Shown: in pieces, positions 14,237 to 21,995 of the stretch
Numbering within the stretch: the first letter of the stretch is position 1
Layout of the letters: the number at the start of each line of letters is the position of its first letter
Source: an uncultured Collinsella sp.
GTDB lineage: Bacteria > Actinomycetota > Coriobacteriia > Coriobacteriales > Coriobacteriaceae
Length of the DNA stretch: 31,341 nucleotides
NCBI GenBank assembly: GCA_902494195.1
Contig: CABUSH010000027.1
Span: forward strand, 1 to 31,341
Reading direction: 5' to 3'
Program-made: the position numbers and the translations under genes
The notes under the pieces: model-generated
What the model was told of the DNA's origin: nothing
The model's input: the letters and a program-made list of their open reading frames with translations, nothing else
Databases searched by the model: none

Positions 14237-15174
14237 TAGGCAGCCTCAATACGATGCAGGATATCCTCAACGACCTCATCGATCGTAAATTTATCCATAT
14301 CAAACCACACGATACGGTCATCGCGCTTAAACCACGAAAGCTGACGCTTGGCATAACGACGCGAACGCATCTTAATGAGTTCGCGAGCCTCATCCATGCT
14401 CATCACACCATTGAAAGCATCGATGATCTCTTTATAGCCAATTGCCTGCATCGACGTCAGGGCATCTCCCAGCCCCTGGTCCATAAGACCGCGGACCTCA
14501 TCGACAAGACCCTGCTCAAACATCAGATCGACACGCAGGTTAATGCGCTCGTAGAGCACCTCGCGATTACGCGTCAGACCAAACCACAGAGCGTGATAAT
14601 GCTCGCGCGGAACACTAAACTGCGACTTTTGCTGCGCATAGGAGACGCCATCATCGTGCATTTCGAGCGCGCGAATCACGCGGCGAACATTATGGGGGTG
14701 GATGACCGCAGCGGACTCGGGATCACGCTCGGCAAGCAGGGCATGCAGTTCTTCCTCGCCAATACGCTCGGCAAGCTCCTGATAGCCCACACGACGATCG
14801 TCCTCAAGTTCACCCGAGGGAAAGTCCATCTCATCAAGGGCGGCCTTGAGATACAGCCCCGTACCTCCACAAAAAACCGGCAGGCAACCCAAACCAAGGA
14901 GACGTTCAACATGCGCGCGAGCGTCAGCCTGATAAAGCGCAGCAGAATATGCCACACCCGGCTCTACAATGTCGACAAGACGCAGCGGCGCCGTACACTC
15001 ATCGGGCGCCATCTTTGCGGTACCGATGTCCATGCCGCGATAGATTTGCATCGCATCACACGACAGCACTTCGGACGAAAGACGAGCGGCCAAACGGTCG
15101 GCAACATCACTCTTACCTACCGCCGTCGGACCAACGATCGCAACGGCGGAAAGACCTGCCCCGGGAGAAACCAT
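14236..15174 (-). CDS. miaA: tRNA dimethylallyltransferase
   Basis: MiaA adds a dimethylallyl group to A37 of tRNAs that read UNN codons, the substrate for MiaB. The 312-residue length is typical. The P-loop GPTAVGKS is at residues 15-22; S-C-D-A-M-Q-I-Y-R-G-M-D-I-G-T-A-K is the family DSxQxYrgmdIGTaK block with Cys replacing the usual aspartate partner position; G-G-T-G-L-Y and the C-terminal R-R-Y-A-K-R-Q-L-S-W-F-K-R motif are present. It is coupled on both sides by one-base stop/start overlaps, to miaB upstream and hflX downstream. This places both steps of i6A/ms2i6A synthesis in one mRNA. Confidence 0.96.
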   Translation of the reverse strand: MVSPGAGLSAVAIVGPTAVGKSDVADRLAARLSSEVLSCDAMQIYRGMDIGTAKMAPDECTAPLRLVDIVEPGVAYSAALYQADARAHVERLLGLGCLPVFCGGTGLYLKAALDEMDFPSGELEDDRRVGYQELAERIGEEELHALLAERDPESAAVIHPHNVRRVIRALEMHDDGVSYAQQKSQFSVPREHYHALWFGLTRNREVLYERINLRVDLMFEQGLVDEVRGLMDQGLGDALTSMQAIGYKEIIDAFNGVMSMDEARELIKMRSRRYAKRQLSWFKRDDRIVWFDMDKFTIDEVVEDILHRIEAA

Positions 15175-16550
15175 TAGCGCGGCTCGCCCACAACGGAGCC
15201 GGACAAATACCAGGTCTTGGCAACGTCAACGTCAACATCAACGATCTTGCCAACAAGCTGATCGATGCTGTAACCCTCGGGGATAGGCGCATGCACGGTC
15301 TGATTCTTGGGACTCTTGCCCAGCAGGACCGCGTCGTTCTTTTTACTCGTTCCCTCAATGAGCGCCGGCACCAAAGTATGAAGCTCGCCCTGGTTATACT
15401 CGTGTGCCGTGGTCTCGATAACCTTAACCAGGCGGTTGAAACGCTCGAGAATAACCTCATGCGGCGTAGGATCGTCAATCTCTGCGGCCGGGGTACCAGC
15501 GCGCTTGGAATAGATGAAGGTATAGGCCTGAGCATAGCGGACCGTCTCGGCAAGTGAGAGCGTCTGCTCAAAGTCTTCTTCAGTCTCGCCCGGGAAACCA
15601 ACGATAATGTCGGTCGAGAGCGCGATATCGGGCATGCGGTTGCGGATGCGATCGACAAGGCCCAGATAGTCCTCGCGTGTATAACGGCGATTCATCTCTT
15701 TGAGGATGCGCGTGGAGCCCGACTGAACGGCCAAGTGAAGCTGCGGCATGACGGCGGGCGTCTCGGCCATAGCGTCGATGGTCTCGGGCAGCAGATCCTT
15801 AGGATGAGAAGAGGTAAAGAAGATGCGCTCGACGCCCGTATCGCCCACCGCGCGCAGCAAATCGGCAAAACGCGGCTTGCCAAACAGATCGCGACCATAT
15901 GAGTTAACGTTTTGGCCCAGCAGCGTAATCTCACGCACACCCTGGCGCACCAAAGCGGTCACCTCGTCGACAATCTCCTCGAAGGGGCGGCTTTTTTCGC
16001 GACCGCGCACGTACGGCACGATGCAATAGGTGCAGAAATTATTGCAGCCTGTCATGATGGGCACCCAGGCGTGATACTGGGTCTCGCGATGCCACGGCAT
16101 GCTCATGGCATCCGTATCCTCATGCTCGTTGGTGCGGATATGACGCTTACCATCAAGGAACGCCTCGGCAATGAGCTCGGCCACATGTGCGATAGAATGC
16201 GTGCCAAAGATGACATTGACGTTATCGACGTTGGTGAGCAGGCCCTCGCCATCACGCTGCGCGATGCAGCCGCCCACGGCAACCACACGCTTGCCCGAAG
16301 GCGAAGGCGGCAGGCTTTTGCAGGAATTGCACTGACCGTACAGGCGAGTATCGGCGGCCTCACGCACACAGCATGTCATGAAGACAACGATATCGGCATG
16401 CTCGGGATCGAGCGCCATGAGGCAACCATACGAATCGAGCAGACCGCTCACGCGCTCAGAGTCGTGCTGATTCATCTGGCAGCCAAAGGTGCGGATAAAG
16501 TAGGTTTTACCGGCAAGAATATCGCGTACGGAACGCTGGTCCATGTGCAT
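15174..16550 (-). CDS. miaB: tRNA-2-methylthio-N6-dimethylallyladenosine synthase
   Basis: MiaB is a radical-SAM methylthiotransferase that converts i6A37 to ms2i6A37. It carries two iron-sulfur clusters: the N-terminal UPF0004 cysteines Cys24 (TFGCQMN), Cys60 and Cys95 (GGCIAQ), and the radical-SAM set Cys169, Cys173 and Cys176 (CNNFCTYC). A C-terminal TRAM domain ends the 458-residue protein. The usual NTC of the second cluster motif reads MTC here. Two starts are possible: ATG 16550, only 3 bases after AGGA, or ATG 16544, 9 bases after it and giving MDQRSVRDIL; the second may be the true start. miaA follows with a one-base overlap. Confidence 0.95.
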   Translation of the reverse strand: MHMDQRSVRDILAGKTYFIRTFGCQMNQHDSERVSGLLDSYGCLMALDPEHADIVVFMTCCVREAADTRLYGQCNSCKSLPPSPSGKRVVAVGGCIAQRDGEGLLTNVDNVNVIFGTHSIAHVAELIAEAFLDGKRHIRTNEHEDTDAMSMPWHRETQYHAWVPIMTGCNNFCTYCIVPYVRGREKSRPFEEIVDEVTALVRQGVREITLLGQNVNSYGRDLFGKPRFADLLRAVGDTGVERIFFTSSHPKDLLPETIDAMAETPAVMPQLHLAVQSGSTRILKEMNRRYTREDYLGLVDRIRNRMPDIALSTDIIVGFPGETEEDFEQTLSLAETVRYAQAYTFIYSKRAGTPAAEIDDPTPHEVILERFNRLVKVIETTAHEYNQGELHTLVPALIEGTSKKNDAVLLGKSPKNQTVHAPIPEGYSIDQLVGKIVDVDVDVAKTWYLSGSVVGEPR

Positions 16551-16598
16551 AAGTCCTAACGATGGGGAGAGGGGGGGGCGAATCGAGGCAAGCAGAAG

Positions 16599-16916
16599 CT
16601 ATGCCACAGGCTTAACATCATCCATGACGACGTTATCCATAGCAGCTCGATTGATCTGGTGAACGTAAATAGAAAGACGGATGGCCGTGCGCGACTCCCC
16701 GTTAATAAGGATGTCGGAGAACACGGGCGCGCAGGAAATATCAAATCCGGTTGGAATCAAAAAACCGCGCGCAATAGCCACGGCCTTTATGGCCTGGTTG
16801 ACCGCACCGGCGCCGACACACTGGATGTTGACGGGTACACCATCCTTGACCATGCCGGCGATGGCGCCGGCAACGGACGCGGGCGATGATTTGCTTGATA
16901 CCTTCAGGCAATCCAT
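16599..16916 (-). CDS. spoVS: SpoVS-family (Alba-like) protein
   Basis: The 105-residue protein matches stage V sporulation protein S over residues 1-85: D-C-L-K-V-S-S-K-S-S-P-A-S-V-A-G-A-I-A-G, then VNIQCVGAGAVNQAIKAVAIARGFL, then SDILINGESRTAIRL. The family has an Alba-like fold suggestive of nucleic-acid binding, and in Bacillus it affects sporulation and coat assembly. The ATG at 16916 has GCAGGAG 7 bases upstream. The C-terminus extends about 20 residues past the usual 86. Its position downstream of rny recalls the rny-ymdB-spoVS order in Firmicutes, but here a GHKL ATPase replaces ymdB. No sporulation genes are seen, so a general RNA/DNA role is more likely. Confidence 0.88.
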   Translation of the reverse strand: MDCLKVSSKSSPASVAGAIAGMVKDGVPVNIQCVGAGAVNQAIKAVAIARGFLIPTGFDISCAPVFSDILINGESRTAIRLSIYVHQINRAAMDNVVMDDVKPVA

Positions 16917-16990
16917 GAAGAAACTCCTGCGTTTAAAAGTACGTTTTAACTGCAATAACTTTATCGTACCGAGTGGACTCGGTAAAGGCA

Positions 16991-18076
16991 CTATTCCTCT
17001 TTGGCAAGATCGAAGGTCACGGTGATTCGATCACGTGAAACGCGAATCTTTGGGTCGCCGCAAAGGTTGAGATAGTACCGGGCGGCAAGGTCATTAAAGT
17101 CGCGCTCCACAGCACGCGAAAACTGTGCCATGTCATCCTTGGCAATACGTAGCCCGCGACGATCTTTCGCAAGATCGACAGGAGCCGGCGCATGCGAGGA
17201 AGAATCACGCTCGCGCAGCAAACGCGCGGTCACACCGCGAACGGGCTTAATCTGCCCTGCCAAAATGCGATGTGCCGTGCGCTCGGACATCTCAAGACCC
17301 AAACCCGAACAGATGCGGATAAAGTCCTCGGCATCAGAGGCAAGGCATAAACGATCGACAACCGGAAGCTCGCTCTCGTCATCAATAAACAGGAGACGCG
17401 ACGTATCGAGCCGGCTTGACGCCTGAGCATAAAGGGTCGCGGCAATCTCAGACGGAGAACCGAGATAGACATCGCAACCACGCAACTCCTCGAGCGCAAA
17501 CTCACAGGCAGCGCGAATAATATTATGCGGACCGCGAGCACAGACATAACGTCCGTCCTCATCCTTGACGGCCTGGGGCCAGCTGGACTGATCGGCGCGC
17601 TCACTGAGGCGGTCGGCCGCAACGCTCACCTTAAAGGCTGAACCAAGATCGACACCGGACGTGACCACACGGGCCTCGTCGGTGTTCTGCTTGATCGAAA
17701 ACAATGCCATGCCACGACCGTGAACGCCCCAACGGTCCATCTTCATGCTCTCGAGCTTGGAGGTAACGCGAGCATCGAAGATTCGCTCTTGCATATCCTG
17801 CGGAACACCCGAGCCGTTATCCAGAAAGACAAGCGTGCGGACGCCATCTTCCTTGGTCGTAGCGAGAAAGACCTTGTCGGCGCCGGCATCGCGAGCATTA
17901 CGGAGCATTTCGATGACGATATCCTCGACATGCTGAATGTCGTGCTTTGCCTGGCGCCGCTCGGCCTCCGAAACGCGAAGGCGGACATACCCCTCGCCAA
18001 GGTTCTCCTCGACGCGAAGGTTGCCCTCCCCCGACATCGACGCGATAAATGAGATGAGCTCGTTCGCGTCGTTCAT
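16991..18076 (-). CDS. Stand-alone GHKL (HATPase_c) ATP-binding protein of unknown function
   Basis: The 361-residue soluble protein contains a Bergerat-fold ATPase domain at about residues 45-175. The N box is VIEMLRNARDAGAD (Glu56, Asn60), G1 is DNGSGVP (Asp86), and G2 is GVHGRGMALFSI (117-128). There is no histidine phosphoacceptor, sensor, membrane span, or MutL/HSP90/gyrase middle domain that I can recognise. The remainder (about 180-361) is novel to me. ATP binding seems intact. It starts one base after the rny stop with no clear ribosome binding site, implying coupling to RNase Y, and spoVS follows 74 bases on. Function unknown; co-expression suggests RNA metabolism or stress response. 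Confidence 0.8.
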   Translation of the reverse strand: MNDANELISFIASMSGEGNLRVEENLGEGYVRLRVSEAERRQAKHDIQHVEDIVIEMLRNARDAGADKVFLATTKEDGVRTLVFLDNGSGVPQDMQERIFDARVTSKLESMKMDRWGVHGRGMALFSIKQNTDEARVVTSGVDLGSAFKVSVAADRLSERADQSSWPQAVKDEDGRYVCARGPHNIIRAACEFALEELRGCDVYLGSPSEIAATLYAQASSRLDTSRLLFIDDESELPVVDRLCLASDAEDFIRICSGLGLEMSERTAHRILAGQIKPVRGVTARLLRERDSSSHAPAPVDLAKDRRGLRIAKDDMAQFSRAVERDFNDLAARYYLNLCGDPKIRVSRDRITVTFDLAKEE

Positions 18077-18077
18077 G

Positions 18078-19628
18078 TTATTTAGCGATATCGACAGCGC
18101 GGCTCTCGCGAATCACGACGACGCGCACCTGACCGGGATACTCCATCTCTTCCTCGATCTGATGGGCGATATCGTGAGCCAGAACCGTGGACTGGGCATC
18201 GGAAATCTTGTCCGGCTGAACCATGACGTGGACCTCGCGACCAGCCTGCATGGCATAGGTACGCTCGACGCCGTCATGGGAGTTGGCGATCTCCTCGAGC
18301 TTCTCAAGACGCTTGATATAGTTCTCGGCAGACTCGCGACGGGCACCGGGGCGAGAGGCAGAGACAGCATCGGCGGCCTGTACCAGGACATCGAGCACCG
18401 TGTTGGGGTCGACGTCGGCATGGTGAGCCTCGATAGCGTGGACGATAACGGGCTTCTCGCCATAACGGCGGGCAAGCTCGGCGCCGATGACGGCATGCGG
18501 GCCCTCGACGTCATGGTCGATTGCCTTGCCCAGGTCGTGCAGCAGGCCGGCGCGCTTGGCGGTAACAACGTCCAGGCCAAGCTCGGAAGCCATTACGCCG
18601 CACAGGTCAGAGACCTCGAGGGAGTGCTGAAGCACGTTCTGACCAAACGAGGTACGGTAGCGCAGGGCACCAAGGGTCTTGACGATCTCGGGGTGCAGGT
18701 CGTGAATGCCGGTATCGAATGCAGCTTGCTCGCCAGCCTCGCGCACGCGCTGCTGAACCAGGTCGGCAGCCTTGTGATACATCTCCTCGATGCGGGCGGG
18801 GTGAATGCGGCCGTCGGCGATGAGGTTCTCCAGAGCAACACGGGCGGTCTCACGACGGACCGGATCGAAGCTCGAAAGAACGACGGTCTCGGGCGTGTCG
18901 TCGATCACGAGGTTGACGCCGGAAACCTGCTCGAAGGTCCGGATGTTGCGACCCTCGCGACCGATGATACGGCCCTTGAGGTCATCAGAGGGAATGTGCA
19001 CGGAGGTAACGGTGACCTCGGCAGTGTGGTCGGCAGCGCAGCGCTGAATCGCCAGGGACAGAATCTCCTGGGCGGTCTTGTGGCACTCGGCGCGAACCTG
19101 CTGCTCGGACTCGCGAATAATCGTGGCGGCCTCGTGGGTGACCTCGCCGCGAACCTTATCGAGGAGCTCCTTGTGGGCATCCTCGCGGGTAAGGTCGGCG
19201 ATACGCTCGAGCTCGGAGGTCTGCTTTGCGCAGAGCTCCTCGAGCTCACGGGAGCGCTTCTCGACCTGACCGGCCTGACTGGACAGCTGATGCTCGCGCT
19301 TGTCGAGAGCGTCGTTGCGGCGATCGAGGGATTCCTCGCGCTGCATCACGCGGTTCTCGAGCGTACGAATCTCGCTCTTGCGCTGCTTGTCCTCGGCCTC
19401 GGCGATCTGCTTGTTCTTGATGATCTCCTCTTTAGCCTCGAGCAGAGCCTCTTTTTTGAGGGTCTCGGCCTGACGCTTTGCATCACCGATCAGGGACTCA
19501 GCCTGTGCGTGTGCCGACTGGATCTTTTCGTCGGCCTCGTGAAGACTACCCTGCTTGGCGGTGCGCATGTAGGCAATGGCGGCGATGGCACCCAAAACGA
19601 TGCCAACGAGCGCTGCAATGATAGGCAT
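18078..19628 (-). CDS. rny: Ribonuclease Y
   Basis: RNase Y is the membrane-anchored endoribonuclease that starts mRNA decay. The 516-residue protein has an N-terminal membrane span (about 3-21), a long coiled coil (about 28-195), a KH RNA-binding domain (about 205-265, with GRIIGREGRN at 219-228) and an HD phosphohydrolase domain (LLHDLGKAIDHD, His364-Asp365, and AIEAHHAD). ATG 19628 is used because AAAAGGAG precedes it by 5 bases; a GTG two codons upstream overlaps that site. It heads the minus-strand series rny, GHKL ATPase, spoVS, miaB, miaA, hflX. A leader hairpin lies at 19664-19689. Confidence 0.96.
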   Translation of the reverse strand: MPIIAALVGIVLGAIAAIAYMRTAKQGSLHEADEKIQSAHAQAESLIGDAKRQAETLKKEALLEAKEEIIKNKQIAEAEDKQRKSEIRTLENRVMQREESLDRRNDALDKREHQLSSQAGQVEKRSRELEELCAKQTSELERIADLTREDAHKELLDKVRGEVTHEAATIIRESEQQVRAECHKTAQEILSLAIQRCAADHTAEVTVTSVHIPSDDLKGRIIGREGRNIRTFEQVSGVNLVIDDTPETVVLSSFDPVRRETARVALENLIADGRIHPARIEEMYHKAADLVQQRVREAGEQAAFDTGIHDLHPEIVKTLGALRYRTSFGQNVLQHSLEVSDLCGVMASELGLDVVTAKRAGLLHDLGKAIDHDVEGPHAVIGAELARRYGEKPVIVHAIEAHHADVDPNTVLDVLVQAADAVSASRPGARRESAENYIKRLEKLEEIANSHDGVERTYAMQAGREVHVMVQPDKISDAQSTVLAHDIAHQIEEEMEYPGQVRVVVIRESRAVDIAK

Positions 19629-19663
19629 GCTCACTCCTTTTTATGGATTCGTTACACAACAAA

Positions 19664-19689
19664 GCGAACCGTCCTTATGAACGGCTCGC
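19664..19689 (-). promoter_or_regulatory. Leader hairpin upstream of rny
   Basis: In minus-strand RNA, GCGAGCCGUUC pairs with GGACGGUUCGC over 11 bp (two G-U wobbles) around an AUAA loop, followed by UUUGUUGUGU. It lies 36 bases before the start codon and could act as an attenuator or as an RNase Y-sensitive structure. The wobbles make it specific to minus-strand RNA. Confidence 0.5.
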
Positions 19690-19828
19690 GACATTTGAGT
19701 AATATGGGCGCAGCTTATGCGGGTCGGATACAGATAAACATATAAACAAACTCATCACAGATGAGCACATATCACAAAGCAAATGACAGTGTTTATCGTA
19801 CGTTGAACCACAACAACTGTCAAATAAA
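19690..19828. other. Gene-free promoter region of rny
   Basis: AT-rich DNA without a credible coding frame. On the minus strand TTGTTTATATGTTTATCTGTATCC is broken by no clear hexamer pair, so I cannot fix the promoter. It separates the rny leader from the recX terminator. Confidence 0.4.
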
Positions 19829-19871
19829 TGGCCCCAGTACGGCGGCTAAAACGCGGTGAGCGGCGGGGCCA
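19821..19871 (-). terminator. Terminator of recA-recX
   Basis: TGGCCCC (19829-19835) pairs with GGGGCCA (19865-19871), with a long GC-rich inner loop. On the minus strand TTTATTTG follows directly. It lies 15 bases after the recX stop. Confidence 0.7.
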
Positions 19872-19885
19872 CAAAACGCATACGC

Positions 19886-20578
19886 CTAAAGCGCACATTC
19901 CTCGCATTCGGCATCGAGACGTGCCTTAACGGCATCGGCGGCGATGTGATACGAGAAGCCCTTGCCCATCAAAAACCGAACCAGTTTTTCGAATCCGCGC
20001 GTCTCTGGAACACGTCGCTTGGCGAGCAGGGCTGACGCACGCGCCAAATCGTCTTCGACGGCAAAATAATCCTCGGGATAACCGGGAATGTCATCGAGCA
20101 CAACATGACGTCGCTTGAGCTCGGTCTCGATTTTGCGCTGTCCCCAACCGCGCCGCTTGCGTTCCTCGATAAAGTACGAGCAAAAGCGGTTCTCGTCTAA
20201 AAAGCGATACTCGGTGGCGCGCTCGACGGCGAAATCGATCGCGAGCTGGTGAAAGCCGTAGCGAGCCAGCTTGTCACGGACCTCACCCGTCGCATGGTCG
20301 CGGCGCGATAACATCTCAGTCACCATGGTAAGTGCACATTTACGCTCGATGAGCTGCACCGCCTCACGAAAGTTATCCCAATCACAGGGAAGATCGGGGC
20401 GGTTTTTGACATACAGGCGCGCGACCCGCACGGGAAGCCAAATGGACCGCTCAAAACCGCCCTCAAGCTCACAATCGATATGTGCGCAAGGCTTTTTGGA
20501 CGCATACCCGCTCGAGAACGAAGAGGCCTCCTTCTTATCGGGAAAGACGACCGTGGCCTCGGTCACCGTATACGACAT
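19886..20578 (-). CDS. recX: Recombination regulator RecX
   Basis: RecX binds RecA filaments and limits their extension and coprotease activity. The 230-residue protein shows the tandem three-helix RecX repeats: A-L-T-M-V-T-E-M-L-S-R-R-D-H-A-T-G-E-V-R-D-K-L-A-R-Y-G-F in spaced form around residues 82-110, YRFLDENRFCSYFIEERKRRGWGQRKIETEL in spaced form around 121-153, and a third repeat ending GFSYHIAADAVKARL. The first 75 residues are a less conserved, Coriobacteriia-style extension. It begins 11 bases after the recA stop, so it is co-transcribed with recA under the LexA-box promoter, and it ends at the 19821 terminator. Confidence 0.88.
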   Translation of the reverse strand: MSYTVTEATVVFPDKKEASSFSSGYASKKPCAHIDCELEGGFERSIWLPVRVARLYVKNRPDLPCDWDNFREAVQLIERKCALTMVTEMLSRRDHATGEVRDKLARYGFHQLAIDFAVERATEYRFLDENRFCSYFIEERKRRGWGQRKIETELKRRHVVLDDIPGYPEDYFAVEDDLARASALLAKRRVPETRGFEKLVRFLMGKGFSYHIAADAVKARLDAECEECAL

Positions 20579-20589
20579 GAGCGTAACCG

Positions 20590-21738
20590 CTACTCGTCGT
20601 CATCATCGAGCATGGCGGAACCATCGATGGCGTAAAGCTCGTCAAACTCCTCAGGCGCAGGCTGATCGGTCAGCTCTACCTCGGACGGAGCATCGTCATC
20701 AAACTCAAGCCCGCAGGCAAGACGGACCTTATGCTCAATCTCGTCGGCGCAATCGGGGTGTTCGCGCAGGAACGCCTTGGCGGCCTCGCGACCGTTGCCG
20801 AGCTTGTCCTCGCCATAGGCAAACCAGGAGCCCATCTTCTTGCAGATGCCGCACTCGACAGCCATGTCCAGAATCGAGCCCTCCTTAGAGATGCCCGTAC
20901 CGTACATAATGTCGAACTCAGCAGAACGGAACGGAGCTGCCACCTTGTTCTTAACGACCTTAGCGCGCACGCGGTTACCGATAACCTCGTCCTTAAGCTT
21001 AATGCTATCGATACGGCGAATGTCGATACGCACCGAAGAGAAGAATTTAAGGGCGCGGCCGCCCGTCGTGGTCTCGGGGTTGCCGAACATGACGCCGATC
21101 TTCTCACGCAGCTGGTTAATGAAGATGCACGTCGTGTTGGACTTAGACAGCGAGCCGGCGAGCTTGCGGAGCGCTTGGCTCATCAGGCGAGCCTGAAGAC
21201 CGACCGTAGTGTCGCCGATTTCTCCCTCGATCTCGGCACGCGGGGTCAGCGCGGCGACGGAGTCAACAACGATGGCATCGATGGCGCCGGAACGCACGAG
21301 CATGTCAACAATCTCGAGCGCCTGCTCGCCCGTATCGGGCTGAGAAATGAGCACCTCGTCGATATCCACGCCGATACGCGCGGCATAAGTGGGATCGAGC
21401 GCATGCTCGGCATCGATAAATGCCACAACGCCACCCATTGCCTGGGCCTCGGCCAGGATCTCGAGCGAAAGCGTCGTCTTACCGGAGGACTCAGGACCGT
21501 AAATCTCGACGATACGGCCACGCGGCACGCCGCCGATACCCAGCGCGGCATCGAGTGCCAGAGCGCCCGTAGGGATGGCCTCGACCTCGAGCTCGGGGCC
21601 ACCGTCGCCGTACCTCATGATGGAACCCTGGCCGAATTTCTTCTCGATCTCAGCCTTGGTGGTGGCGATCATCTCATCGCGCTCTTTACCCGTCGTGCGA
21701 GCATGAACGGTACGTACGGGACCTGAATTCTTGGCCAT
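20590..21738 (-). CDS. recA: Recombinase RecA
   Basis: RecA forms filaments on single-stranded DNA, drives homologous recombination and stimulates LexA self-cleavage. The 382-residue protein has Walker A GPESSGKTT (81-89), the FIDAEHALDP segment, LLISQPDTGEQALEI-like sequence, Walker B IVVDSVAAL, loop L1 EIGD and loop L2 NQLREKIGVMFGNPETTTGGRALKF (in spaced form). The C-terminus is acidic (MLDDDDE), as usual. ATG 21738 is selected by AGAGGAGGG upstream; the longer open frame to 21759 would overlap that site. The N-terminus is about 15-20 residues longer than E. coli RecA before the IEKKFGQGSIM helix. recX follows. Confidence 0.98.
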   Translation of the reverse strand: MAKNSGPVRTVHARTTGKERDEMIATTKAEIEKKFGQGSIMRYGDGGPELEVEAIPTGALALDAALGIGGVPRGRIVEIYGPESSGKTTLSLEILAEAQAMGGVVAFIDAEHALDPTYAARIGVDIDEVLISQPDTGEQALEIVDMLVRSGAIDAIVVDSVAALTPRAEIEGEIGDTTVGLQARLMSQALRKLAGSLSKSNTTCIFINQLREKIGVMFGNPETTTGGRALKFFSSVRIDIRRIDSIKLKDEVIGNRVRAKVVKNKVAAPFRSAEFDIMYGTGISKEGSILDMAVECGICKKMGSWFAYGEDKLGNGREAAKAFLREHPDCADEIEHKVRLACGLEFDDDAPSEVELTDQPAPEEFDELYAIDGSAMLDDDDE

Positions 21739-21768
21739 GAATAGCCCTCCTCTTAACAACCTGCATCG

Positions 21769-21797
21769 ATAATAAACGAACGGCTGTTCGTGGTCAA
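21769..21797 (-). promoter_or_regulatory. recA: recA promoter with LexA box
   Basis: On the minus strand TTGACC (21797-21792), a 17-base spacer and TATTAT (21774-21769) form a strong promoter. The LexA box CGAACAGCCGTTCG occupies 21790-21777, wholly inside the spacer. This is the same promoter architecture as at the LysM gene, so recA-recX is SOS-regulated. Confidence 0.88.
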
Positions 21798-21829
21798 CCG
21801 TTCAGATAAATCATATGCAGCCGACCTTT

Positions 21830-21890
21830 CCAAAACCCAACCAAAAGCCGACCAAACACTGACCAAATGCTTGACCATAAAGGGCCAAAT
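21830..21890. repeat. Helically phased CCAAA repeats upstream of recA
   Basis: CCAAA (once CCATA) begins at 21830, 21841, 21852, 21863, 21875 and 21885, a spacing of 11, 11, 11, 12 and 10 bases. On the recA strand these read TTTGG, often TTTGGTC. The array begins about 33 bases upstream of the -35. It may be intrinsically bent DNA, an activator array, or chance. Confidence 0.6.
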
Positions 21891-21964
21891 AAGAACAAGG
21901 CAGGCAAAAATACACCTATGAACAGCACAAACGCTAAATTCTTCTGAGGTCCCTATCTCCACAA
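21891..21964. other. Gene-free spacer between the phased repeats and the cinA terminator
   Basis: No coding frame with family similarity is visible. The A-rich character continues (GCAAAAATAC near 21904), with no further phased copies. Confidence 0.4.
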
Positions 21965-21988
21965 TTAAGGGGCCCGGAGGCCCCTTAA
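21965..21988 (-). terminator. Terminator after cinA-C/pncC
   Basis: TTAAGGGGCC (21965-21974) pairs perfectly with GGCCCCTTAA (21979-21988) around a 4-base CGGA loop, 7 bases after the stop codon. The minus-strand tail TTGTGGAG is poor in U, but the stem base itself supplies U residues. Confidence 0.7.
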
Positions 21989-21995
21989 AACACGT

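Noticed and set aside
17937..19745. 602-codon plus-strand open frame opposite rny
   Set aside because: RNase Y on the minus strand has complete domains; this frame is its shadow, low in complexity and Leu/Gly/Val-rich.
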